64,000 bases of DNA. It comes from Nocardia amamiensis. Lineage in GTDB: Bacteria; Actinomycetota; Actinomycetes; Mycobacteriales; Mycobacteriaceae. Position numbers and translations under genes: made by a program. The stretch's first letter is position 1, and every line of letters begins with the position of its first letter. The notes beneath the pieces were generated by a model. It made no database searches and was not told the origin of the DNA. It saw only the letters and a program-made list of their open reading frames with translations. This document shows positions 1 through 6,440 of the stretch, in pieces. The stretch is taken from positions 1-64,000 of the forward strand of contig NZ_JADLQX010000030.1 of assembly GCF_015477605.1 (NCBI RefSeq). Reading direction: 5' to 3'.

Positions 1-127
1 CCCTCCGGACTTCGATCGGCTCGCGTACGGCCGTTGTGGCCGCCAGTGCTCCTCGAAAGGAAATGGGAGCGTCCATACGTCCGACTCCCAGTCCTCATCT
101 GCCGTCATAGTCACGCAGTCTGCACCC
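1..127. repeat. Left copy of 127-bp direct repeat, with repA 5' fragment
   Basis: Bases 1-127 are identical to 24356-24482, and the next base differs (T at 128, G at 24483). On the minus strand, bases 1-108 encode the first 36 residues of RepA, whose full gene is in the other copy, so this is not a separate gene. The repeat starts at the first base of the window, so its left limit cannot be seen. An exact 127-bp redundancy at both ends of a plasmid-like block is what a de Bruijn assembler run at k=127 leaves on a circular contig. A true duplication made by integration is the alternative. Confidence 0.97.
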
Positions 128-350
128 TGACCCCTCCGTGATTAAGTACGACACGCCGACTTAGCCTAATCAGGTAATTCAGGGTCGGCATGGCTACACC
201 CACAGCAAGTGCGGACATATAGAGAAATACGCATATGCGTATTATTGAATACTCCGGCCTATTGATCCATATGGATACTTTGCAGTTGGGATTCTCGACA
301 TGTCTGGGGAGTGCCACACCAGGACGTAAGTGCAGCGATAGCCTCAGCGC
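128..350. promoter_or_regulatory. Probable repA upstream region, origin candidate and cargo promoter
   Basis: If the block is circular, this stretch lies directly upstream of repA (minus) and of the gene at 351 (plus). It is more AT-rich than its surroundings. It holds an 18-bp perfect palindrome, AATACGCATATGCGTATT (226-243), a 12-bp palindrome, ATCCATATGGAT (265-276), and a GCCGAC/GTCGGC inverted pair. The CCATATGGATACTTT word (268-282) recurs at 19636 and 20743. In pAL5000-like theta plasmids the origin lies next to repA. That is family knowledge; no origin activity can be read from sequence. Confidence 0.45.
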
Positions 351-803
351 ATGACAGATAGTCGGCGTGATGGCAATGATGGTCCAGCGGGTCGGCACCG
401 GCGCCCTGATGACGCTGACGACACCACAGTTGCGGCGGTCGGGAAACTATCGGAAGCACTGGAAACGACTGAGCGGGCCCGCGGGCATTTGTACGCGTTC
501 CACCAGCTAACCGGTGGTGCCGATCTTGCCCTTGATCGAGCGGTGGAACTCTTCCGCGAAGCGGGGCACTTGGAGCTCGCCGAGCGGATATCCACCGAGC
601 TGATCGGGCGCAACGTCCTTCCGGGGCGATGGACATTCCAGGTTGTCGAGGAGTACGACGACGGCTACTACGACCTGTTCCGCCGCATCGAGCGCGCCGC
701 CCGCGACGAGCTGCTCGCCGGACGTCGCCATATCTACGAAGCCGAGATGAAGGAAGCCCGCCGGACGCATGGCCGCGCAGGCCATGAAGCAACACCGAAA
801 TGA
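351..803 (+). CDS. Conserved hypothetical protein, first cargo gene
   Basis: 150 residues, soluble, no signal peptide or membrane segment. The first 25 residues are charged and look disordered. The rest reads as helical, with a conserved-looking core (residues about 45-125) ending in an acidic, aromatic EEYDDGYYD stretch. I do not recognise a catalytic motif. It is the first gene of the GT2/reductase cargo and faces repA across the origin region. Related short proteins sit beside small-enzyme clusters in Streptomyces and Nocardia, but I cannot name a function. Confidence 0.7.
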   Translation: MTDSRRDGNDGPAGRHRRPDDADDTTVAAVGKLSEALETTERARGHLYAFHQLTGGADLALDRAVELFREAGHLELAERISTELIGRNVLPGRWTFQVVEEYDDGYYDLFRRIERAARDELLAGRRHIYEAEMKEARRTHGRAGHEATPK

Positions 804-853
804 GTGTGGCGGCTGCGACCGCGGTGAACTGGGTCAGCCAGTAGCCTGACGCG

Positions 854-1591
854 GTGCCGATGCTGTCCGTGATCACCGCAGTGCATGGTGGTCGAGCAGA
901 TCTTCTTGTTCATGCTGGTGACAGTCTGGCGAAGCAGGAACTTCCTCCCGAGTGGGAACTGGAGTGGATTGTTCAGGAGGATGGCCCAACACCGCACCTT
1001 GCTGACGTGGTGAGCCGGTACCACTTCGCTCGGTATGCGCCGAATGGGGAACAACTGGGCATTGCGGCGACCCGCAACCTCGCACTGACTCGCGTTTCCG
1101 GAGAGCTGCTGCACTCGCTCGACTCGGACGACCTTCTACTCCCTGATGCGCTGCATGTCGCGATCGACGCCTTCGCTGCGCACCCTGACGTGCACTGGGT
1201 ATCGGCCCAAGCAGACGACCTGCTTCCGAACGGAACTCGGCTGCCGTTCGCGCCACTGATCGGGCCCGGCCGGATCGAGATCGGTGTGGTCGAACAGTTC
1301 ATCCGAGAACACGACATGGTGCCGATCGCGTGCCCAGGACTGACTATGCGTACCGCCACCGTGCGAGCACTCGGTGGTTGGGCAGCCAACCCGAGATGGG
1401 AAGACAGTATGTTGTTCGCCGCCTTGGCGGCTCTTACTCCAGGCTGGGTTGCGCCCGTGACCTGGCTGTATCGCCAGCACGGTGCACAGACGACTCGACA
1501 GGACGACTGGCCGCGCCTGCAAACGGAGCTGTGGGCAGCAGTCCATCAGCGGATCTCGGCGATCCGCGAGGCCGGCCTTTCGCTTGGATAG
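854..1591 (+). CDS. Family 2 glycosyltransferase (cargo, copy 1)
   Basis: 245 residues matching a single GT-A domain of glycosyltransferase family 2, which moves a sugar from a nucleotide-sugar donor. The N-terminus has the SVITAV strand, a QEDG turn near 41-44 and the metal/nucleotide-binding DSDD at about 90-93. A GGW segment and acidic residues of the acceptor side follow. No membrane segment, so it is cytosolic. Start is GTG 854; ATG 860 is equally possible. It is clearly paralogous to the minus-strand GT2 at 3032-3781 (shared RAD-x-L, WExEW, ARNLAL/TRNLAL, D-x-DD). Substrate unknown. Confidence 0.88.
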   Translation: MPMLSVITAVHGGRADLLVHAGDSLAKQELPPEWELEWIVQEDGPTPHLADVVSRYHFARYAPNGEQLGIAATRNLALTRVSGELLHSLDSDDLLLPDALHVAIDAFAAHPDVHWVSAQADDLLPNGTRLPFAPLIGPGRIEIGVVEQFIREHDMVPIACPGLTMRTATVRALGGWAANPRWEDSMLFAALAALTPGWVAPVTWLYRQHGAQTTRQDDWPRLQTELWAAVHQRISAIREAGLSLG

Positions 1592-1601
1592 GCTGGCCGC
1601 T

Positions 1602-2285
1602 ATGACCGCTGGTCCCGCAGTCCCGCTTTCCAGATGGCACGTCGGCCGCTGGACGATGCCCGCGGCCCAACGCGGGCAACCTGGCCAGGTGGGACGGGTT
1701 CTGACACGCGACGAAATGCTGCTCGATGTTATTCATATCGTGCGCAAGCGCCGATGGGGCGGGCAGGCAGAAACGCCAGCGGAAACCCGCGCATTGATGC
1801 GTGCCGAAGTCGTGTACATGCCGGAGAGCCTCCCGGTGGGCACTTGTACCGTGCCTGAGCCCGAACTCGTTGAGGTGCTGGAGACTGTGGCTCAACGTGC
1901 TCTGGACTGGCTGAATGATAGTTCGCCAGCCGGCTATCGCTTCACCATGGATGACGGTCTGCGCCTGGATCCAGTGATGGACCTGGACAGTGAACATGTC
2001 GCCCCAGAGGCAGTCATCGCGGCGGCGCGCTCACGAGGGCTCGAAATCCCGCCCGAGATCGAGCGACTAGCCGCCGCGCATGTGGTTGGGCCACCCCACG
2101 GCGAGAATTGGCGGGCGGTCTACAACGTGGCGTCCGTAGCAGCTGGACCGTTTGAAACGGAAGCGGCGGTCACTGCCGCCGTGCGCGCTGGCCGGAATCG
2201 GCTGAGTGAGCACCTGCGGTCCAGCGGCGCCCCCGACTTGGCCGATACCTTCACTCGCTGGATCGAGATTCCTGTTGACCGCTGA
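1602..2285 (+). CDS. Hypothetical protein in the glycosyltransferase/reductase cargo
   Basis: 227 residues from ATG 1602, which follows the GT2 stop by 11 bases. A longer open frame exists upstream but overlaps the GT2 gene. The protein is acidic and mainly helical, with no transmembrane segment or cysteine pattern. It has a run of charged helices after residue 30 and a C-terminal helix ending WIEIPVDR. I recognise no family. Its position between the GT2 and the RibD-like gene, all close-packed on one strand, suggests a shared pathway. Confidence 0.68.
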   Translation: MTAGPAVPLSRWHVGRWTMPAAQRGQPGQVGRVLTRDEMLLDVIHIVRKRRWGGQAETPAETRALMRAEVVYMPESLPVGTCTVPEPELVEVLETVAQRALDWLNDSSPAGYRFTMDDGLRLDPVMDLDSEHVAPEAVIAAARSRGLEIPPEIERLAAAHVVGPPHGENWRAVYNVASVAAGPFETEAAVTAAVRAGRNRLSEHLRSSGAPDLADTFTRWIEIPVDR

Positions 2286-2295
2286 TGCTGTCAGC

Positions 2296-3030
2296 ATGCC
2301 GCGACTCTTGCGCTTCGCTGATCTTTCTGACGCGGAGCTCGCGGAGTTGTACGCCTACCCGGTTGACAGGCGGGTGTGGGTGCGGGCGAACTTCGTAGCG
2401 AGTATCGATGGTGCTGTCACCGTGGACGGCCGCGTTGGCGGCCTCACCACCCGTGATGACCAGCACATTCTGACCTTGCTGCGCAATCTTGCCGATGTGG
2501 TTCTTGTTGGCGCGGGCACTGTTCGGGTCGAAGGGTATACCGGCCTGCGGGTGAACTCCGAAATCCGAGAATGGCGACTCAGGCTTGGCCTGGCGCCAGT
2601 GCCGCCGTTGGCTGTCGTCTCGGGCCGGGCCAAACTCGACCCGCATTCGCCGTTGTTCACCGACACAGTCGTTCCGCCAGTAATCCTCACTTCAGCGGAT
2701 GCACCAGTTGAGGCCAAGCAAGCGTTGAGGGATGCGGGCGGTGATGTGATCGAGCTGGACGCTGGCGCCCCAGACGCATCCGCACTCCTTGCAGCACTGG
2801 TTCAGCGCGGTTTGACGCGAATTCTGTGTGAAGGCGGCCCGACCTTGCTCGGTCAGCTGATCAGCGCCGGCGAGTTGGACGAGTTGTGTTTAACGACATC
2901 GCCAGTTCTGGTAGGCGGTTCATCGGATCGCATTGCGGTATCGGCGAGGGTAACCGACACCGCAATGCATTGCTCCCACGTCCTTTTCGCTGAGGATGGC
3001 AGCCAATTCGCCCGCTGGATCCGATGTTGA
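2296..3030 (+). CDS. RibD C-terminal-domain (dihydrofolate-reductase-fold) reductase
   Basis: 244 residues matching the RibD_C/pyrimidine reductase family, NADPH-dependent enzymes of DHFR fold. Visible hallmarks are the N-terminal NFVASIDG (32-39), the VGAGTVR segment (71-77) that holds the cofactor, and EGGPTL (179-184) near the C-terminus. The deaminase half of bifunctional RibD is absent. Stand-alone versions of this family are common in actinobacteria and most lack a known substrate. Its place among glycosyltransferases suggests a role in making or altering a small metabolite rather than riboflavin supply. ATG 2296 lies 11 bases after the previous stop. Confidence 0.85.
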   Translation: MPRLLRFADLSDAELAELYAYPVDRRVWVRANFVASIDGAVTVDGRVGGLTTRDDQHILTLLRNLADVVLVGAGTVRVEGYTGLRVNSEIREWRLRLGLAPVPPLAVVSGRAKLDPHSPLFTDTVVPPVILTSADAPVEAKQALRDAGGDVIELDAGAPDASALLAALVQRGLTRILCEGGPTLLGQLISAGELDELCLTTSPVLVGGSSDRIAVSARVTDTAMHCSHVLFAEDGSQFARWIRC

Positions 3031-3031
3031 A

Positions 3032-3781
3032 CTAGGCCGCGCGGTTGAGTGCCGCAGCGAGCGTCATCATGGCTTCGACCCGTTCCACAAGGAGATTTCG
3101 TCTCTGCTGCTTGTCCGCTGGATCCCGAACAACACGAGTGATCTGCCCAGGATGCTGTCGGTAATGCAGCCCAACCGATCTGATGAACCACCCATCGGTC
3201 AACGTGCTGATGGCAAGCAACATCCCGGTGTCCTCGCTCACTGGCAACGCCATCCAACCGCCCACCGCGACGAGCAGCTCGCGGCGAATGCATAGCGTCG
3301 TCGGGTGTACGTCGAGGAGCCAGTCATGGCTGCGCCAGTACCGATAGACGTGCCCACGCTGGAGACGGCCTTCCGGCGGGTCGCCTTCGAAGGCGACCAA
3401 CTCGCCGTTGTCGAATAGATCCAAGGCTCGACAAGCCGTCCATCCCACATCGGGATTCTCGGAAAGGACGTCGATGCTATCCGCCAACGCTGTCGGTGTC
3501 AGAACGTCATCAGCGTCCAGATTGCGGATCAGCACACCCGATGCCCGCTCGAGAGCAAGATTCCGTGCTGTTCCCGGCCCGCCATGGGGTCCGGCAGCAG
3601 CGTGCACTCGTGCATCAGCGAGGGCACGCGCGGGCAGCGGCAAGTCGCCTTCGCCGTCGAGTTGTACCAACCACTCCCACTCCCATCCGCGCGGCAGCTG
3701 CTGAGCGCAAAGCGAGTCGTACGCCGCTGCGAGGTAGTCCGCCCGCGGTTGGTACGCGGGTGTGATCACCGAGATAAGCAT
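3032..3781 (-). CDS. Family 2 glycosyltransferase (cargo, copy 2)
   Basis: 249 residues, GT-A fold, GT2. It starts with LISVITPAY, has an LDG turn near 41-43 and a DADD nucleotide/metal motif at 89-92, and lacks a membrane anchor. It aligns along its length with the GT2 at 854-1591, so the cargo carries two diverged copies pointing towards each other around the reductase. It is transcribed with, and just downstream of, the GntR gene (10 bases apart), so both probably share a transcript and regulation. Confidence 0.88.
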   Translation of the reverse strand: MLISVITPAYQPRADYLAAAYDSLCAQQLPRGWEWEWLVQLDGEGDLPLPARALADARVHAAAGPHGGPGTARNLALERASGVLIRNLDADDVLTPTALADSIDVLSENPDVGWTACRALDLFDNGELVAFEGDPPEGRLQRGHVYRYWRSHDWLLDVHPTTLCIRRELLVAVGGWMALPVSEDTGMLLAISTLTDGWFIRSVGLHYRQHPGQITRVVRDPADKQQRRNLLVERVEAMMTLAAALNRAA

Positions 3782-3791
3782 GAGTCTCCAG

Positions 3792-4535
3792 TCAGTTCAG
3801 ATCGAATTCGGCGCGATAGACGATCTGGTCGGCGACGACGATCGTTGTCGAGGTCTCAGCGGCTACCAAGTCTGTGTCGTACACGGTGCGGTTCCGGACC
3901 ATGACCGGCAGCGCTGTTGGCATCGCCAGATCACGAGCCTCTTCTTCTGTCGGCAATCGTGACTCGATGGTCAGCACAACGTGCTTCAGTTGCACGCCGG
4001 CCTCGGTCAGCCAAGTGTTGGTGCTCTTTCCCGGCACTTCGTCGTCCGGGCTACGCAGGCCCGCCCGATTGGCGACGGACTCGGGCATCCAGCTCCGCAT
4101 GATCTGGTGCGGGGTGCCCTGGATCAGATATCGGAACGTCCGGACAAGCACCGGTTCGTTTCCCAGCATTTCGGCGACATCCGTGGGAGCTTGCCTGGTG
4201 TAGGTGATTTGGACGTCGACGTCGTCGGCGCCGGTGCTGGCTTCGAAGGTGCGGTCTGCGCCGTCGCCTGCGAAGTGTGCGTCTATGGCACGAACCAATC
4301 GGGGCCGGGCTCGGACCCGGACTCCACGGCGTGGTGCCAACGGGTCTGTGATCAGGATTCCCTCACCGATCAAGTGCATGATCGCACGGTTCACCGTCGC
4401 ATGACTGTTCGCGGCGTAATGGCTCGCGAGTTCTCGCATCGACGGCAGCGTCTCCCCAGGCGGCCATTCACCGGTGTCCACGCGCCGCCGCAGGTCAGCG
4501 GCAATTTCGCGCCACCTCGGGTTCGGAGTAGGCAC
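3792..4535 (-). CDS. GntR/UTRA-family transcriptional repressor, probable transfer-operon regulator
   Basis: 247 residues. Residues 1-75 form a GntR winged helix-turn-helix (SMRELASHYAANSHATVNRA), and 85-240 a UTRA ligand-binding domain. GTG 4535 is chosen because AAGGAGGGA lies a good distance upstream; upstream in-frame codons run into the promoter. It is divergent from the transfer operon, and three copies of a 15-16-bp sequence lie between them. By analogy with KorSA of actinomycete elements such as pSAM2, it probably represses the transfer operon and itself; the inducer is unknown. Confidence 0.88.
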   Translation of the reverse strand: MPTPNPRWREIAADLRRRVDTGEWPPGETLPSMRELASHYAANSHATVNRAIMHLIGEGILITDPLAPRRGVRVRARPRLVRAIDAHFAGDGADRTFEASTGADDVDVQITYTRQAPTDVAEMLGNEPVLVRTFRYLIQGTPHQIMRSWMPESVANRAGLRSPDDEVPGKSTNTWLTEAGVQLKHVVLTIESRLPTEEEARDLAMPTALPVMVRNRTVYDTDLVAAETSTTIVVADQIVYRAEFDLN

Positions 4536-4550
4536 CCGACTTCCCTCCTT

Positions 4551-4625
4551 TTTTGTTCTGTCCAAATCCTTGACTTGGCTGATGTTTGGACGTAACAATA
4601 CATCCATGCTTTGTTCTGTCCAAAC
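4551..4625. promoter_or_regulatory. Operator array between gntR and the transfer operon
   Basis: TTTGTTCTGTCCAAA occurs at 4552-4566 and again at 4610-4624. A related inverted copy, GTTTGGACGTAACAA, is at 4584-4598. The array covers the whole divergent promoter, where a bound GntR protein would block both directions. The spacing between the two direct copies is about 58 bp. Confidence 0.75.
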
Positions 4626-4643
4626 ATTCGGGGAGGTGGTCCC

Positions 4644-4811
4644 GTGAAGTCCACTCTTGTCTTGATAGCGGCCCTGACCAGTATTTTCGCGCTGGCCAGT
4701 GCCCCGAGCTTGGTATTCGGGTGGCTGCTGCCCGCGGCGTTCTGTGTGGTCATGTGGCGCGTGCTGGTGCACCGTAACGGACCGTTGCGGCGGCGAAGGT
4801 TCCAGCGATGA
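4644..4811 (+). CDS. Small membrane protein, first gene of transfer operon
   Basis: 55 residues from GTG 4644, preceded by GGGGAGGTGG. Two hydrophobic stretches fill residues 5-45 and a basic RRRRF segment ends the protein, so both ends are probably cytoplasmic with a two-helix hairpin. It overlaps the next gene by 4 bases. Such small membrane proteins are typical of spread (Spd) functions in actinomycete plasmids, but no family is recognised. Confidence 0.65.
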   Translation: MKSTLVLIAALTSIFALASAPSLVFGWLLPAAFCVVMWRVLVHRNGPLRRRRFQR

Positions 4812-5077
4812 TCGGCCCGGTCGTGAAGACGGACGCCGCTGTGGCCCGTGCGGGCGCGAGCATGTTCGGAGCGTTGCCGTTGCAGGTGCGTGTCGTACTG
4901 CTGGCGTTGGGTGTGCTGGTCGCGATGGCTGGCTGCTCGGCGGCGTGGATCGATCAGCAGTCCTATGTGCCGTCGCCGAATATCTGCCGCGCGGATGAGG
5001 TCACTCGTACCGACTGCGTGCACGTGAATCGTGTTCCGGTTCAGCCGGTTCCGACTCCGGCGGGGTGGCAGCGGTGA
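4808..5077 (+). CDS. Small single-pass membrane or lipid-anchored protein
   Basis: 89 residues. A charged start (residues 1-25) is followed by one strong hydrophobic segment (about 27-45) ending VAMAGCSAAW. The AGC there resembles a lipobox, but it lies 40 residues in, so a simple membrane anchor is as likely. The tail has two cysteines (C-x8-C) and proline-valine repeats, and would be outside the cell. Start and stop overlap the neighbours by 4 bases. Confidence 0.65.
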   Translation: MIGPVVKTDAAVARAGASMFGALPLQVRVVLLALGVLVAMAGCSAAWIDQQSYVPSPNICRADEVTRTDCVHVNRVPVQPVPTPAGWQR

Positions 5078-5238
5078 GCCGCCGCGAGCTCGAACCGCGC
5101 GTGGATCGCGGTGTGCTGATCTTCGACACGGTTACGCGGGAACGGATCGGGAGCGCCCCCCACACCGGTCGGGATTTGTGGTCGATGCCGGTCGATGCCG
5201 TGCGGTCGATCCTGGCAGCGATGGTGGCCGGTCGATGA
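5074..5238 (+). CDS. Very small basic protein
   Basis: 54 residues from GTG 5074, overlapping the previous stop and the next ATG by 4 bases each, which is the operon's general pattern and the main support. The sequence is charged (VSRRELEPRVDRG) with one hydrophobic patch near the end. Function unknown. Confidence 0.5.
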   Translation: MSRRELEPRVDRGVLIFDTVTRERIGSAPHTGRDLWSMPVDAVRSILAAMVAGR

Positions 5239-5669
5239 CGACGATCGAGCCGCAGGACAGCATCCCGGTTTACGACTGGCGTTGCGCGCCTTCGCATCTC
5301 CGTACGCGTCGGCAGCTGGCTGCTCAGGGTCTGCGCCCGAATGGGCAGGACATCGCGGGCAAGGTGCAGCGTCCGCGCCGGTCGCGGGAGCCGTTGACCG
5401 CCTACCTCTACGACATCAACCTCGCCGCGGCGAAGCGGGAAGCGACGCCCGCCCAGCTTGAGGCGCTGGCGAAGGCCACGAGGGAGCGGCAGCTGCGCGC
5501 CGCGGAGCGGCACGGCATTGCTCGCGGCGAGTTCGAGCAGATCAATGACCCCGGCCCGGCGTGGGCCGATTCGACAACAACCCCGACTGCGCGGGCCCCG
5601 ATTGCGGGTCATGCGTTCGCGGGGCTGGTCAACGGCCGTGGCCGTGACCGTGATGGATGGGAGCGATAG
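5235..5669 (+). CDS. RRQL-motif protein ending in the GHAFAGLVN tail
   Basis: 144 residues. Residues 10-70 match the small RRQRL-motif family of actinobacterial mobile elements (TRRQLAAQGLRPNGQ, then a conserved YLYDINLA). From memory, that family normally ends in a CxxC zinc ribbon. Here only one cysteine is present (CAPSH), and the end is instead APIAGHAFAGLVNGR plus a basic stretch, the tail shared with four other proteins of this operon. ATG 5235 overlaps the previous stop by 4 bases. Probably a DNA- or complex-associated adaptor; mechanism unknown. Confidence 0.75.
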   Translation: MTTIEPQDSIPVYDWRCAPSHLRTRRQLAAQGLRPNGQDIAGKVQRPRRSREPLTAYLYDINLAAAKREATPAQLEALAKATRERQLRAAERHGIARGEFEQINDPGPAWADSTTTPTARAPIAGHAFAGLVNGRGRDRDGWER

Positions 5670-6440
5670 ATGACGGCATATCGGATCGGTCCGGTGCCGA
5701 TGACCGTGTTGACGATTCTGGCGTTCATGTACGGGGCGCCACTGGATGTGGTCGCCCAGATGCTGGGTGTACAGATGTCGAGCGCGTACCGGCACGTGGC
5801 GAAGTGGCGGGAAACCAGGCTGGTTTCGGCGTTGAAGCTGCGGCCGGTGCCGGGACCGACGTGGGTATTCCCGACCCGGTCGGCGACGGAGGGCCTGACG
5901 GGTCTGAGCACGCAGTTCTGGACGCCGACACCGAAGATGGCCGCGCATGTGCGCACCGTGCTGGAGCTGCGGTTGGCGCTGGTCGGGCTGGATCTCGAGC
6001 GGTGGATCTCCGAGCGGGAGCTGCGCGCCCAGGTCGGGCCGGTGCGGGCTGGTGAGCCGCGCCCGCACATCCACGATGGCCGCTACTACGACGAGCAGGG
6101 CCGGTTGTGGGCGGTCGAGGTCGAGCTGACCGCGAAGAACGCCGCCGCCGCCCGGATCGCGGTCGCCAAAGCCAAGCAGGCAGCGGCGAAAGCCGACTGC
6201 GACAAGCTCATCTACTACTGCCGCAACGGCGAGATCCGCACCGTGATCGCTGATGCCGCCCGCGCCGCAGCGGGTGTGGAAGGCCCGTCGATCCGCGTGG
6301 CCACCCTCGCCGAGGCATTCGGCACCACCAGCACGGTTCCGGGTTCTCGGCCCGGTCTGTCGCTGATCTCCGGCGGTGCCTCTGATCGCATCCACCAGGC
6401 CGCGCCCGGTGGCCGTGACACCGGAGAGGCGGTGTCGTGA
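5670..6440 (+). CDS. Replication-relaxation family protein (winged helix plus nuclease-like fold)
   Basis: 256 residues. The N-terminal 75 residues read as a winged helix-turn-helix (LDVVAQMLGVQMSSAYRHVAKW). The C-terminal half has a core WAVEVELT (148-155) like the restriction-endonuclease-type core of the Replic_Relax/MobC group, which acts with coupling ATPases during plasmid DNA transfer. It ends against the coupling protein gene (TGATG). As no HUH relaxase is visible on the plasmid, this is the best candidate for the DNA-processing partner. Family assignment is moderate. Confidence 0.68.
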   Translation: MTAYRIGPVPMTVLTILAFMYGAPLDVVAQMLGVQMSSAYRHVAKWRETRLVSALKLRPVPGPTWVFPTRSATEGLTGLSTQFWTPTPKMAAHVRTVLELRLALVGLDLERWISERELRAQVGPVRAGEPRPHIHDGRYYDEQGRLWAVEVELTAKNAAAARIAVAKAKQAAAKADCDKLIYYCRNGEIRTVIADAARAAAGVEGPSIRVATLAEAFGTTSTVPGSRPGLSLISGGASDRIHQAAPGGRDTGEAVS

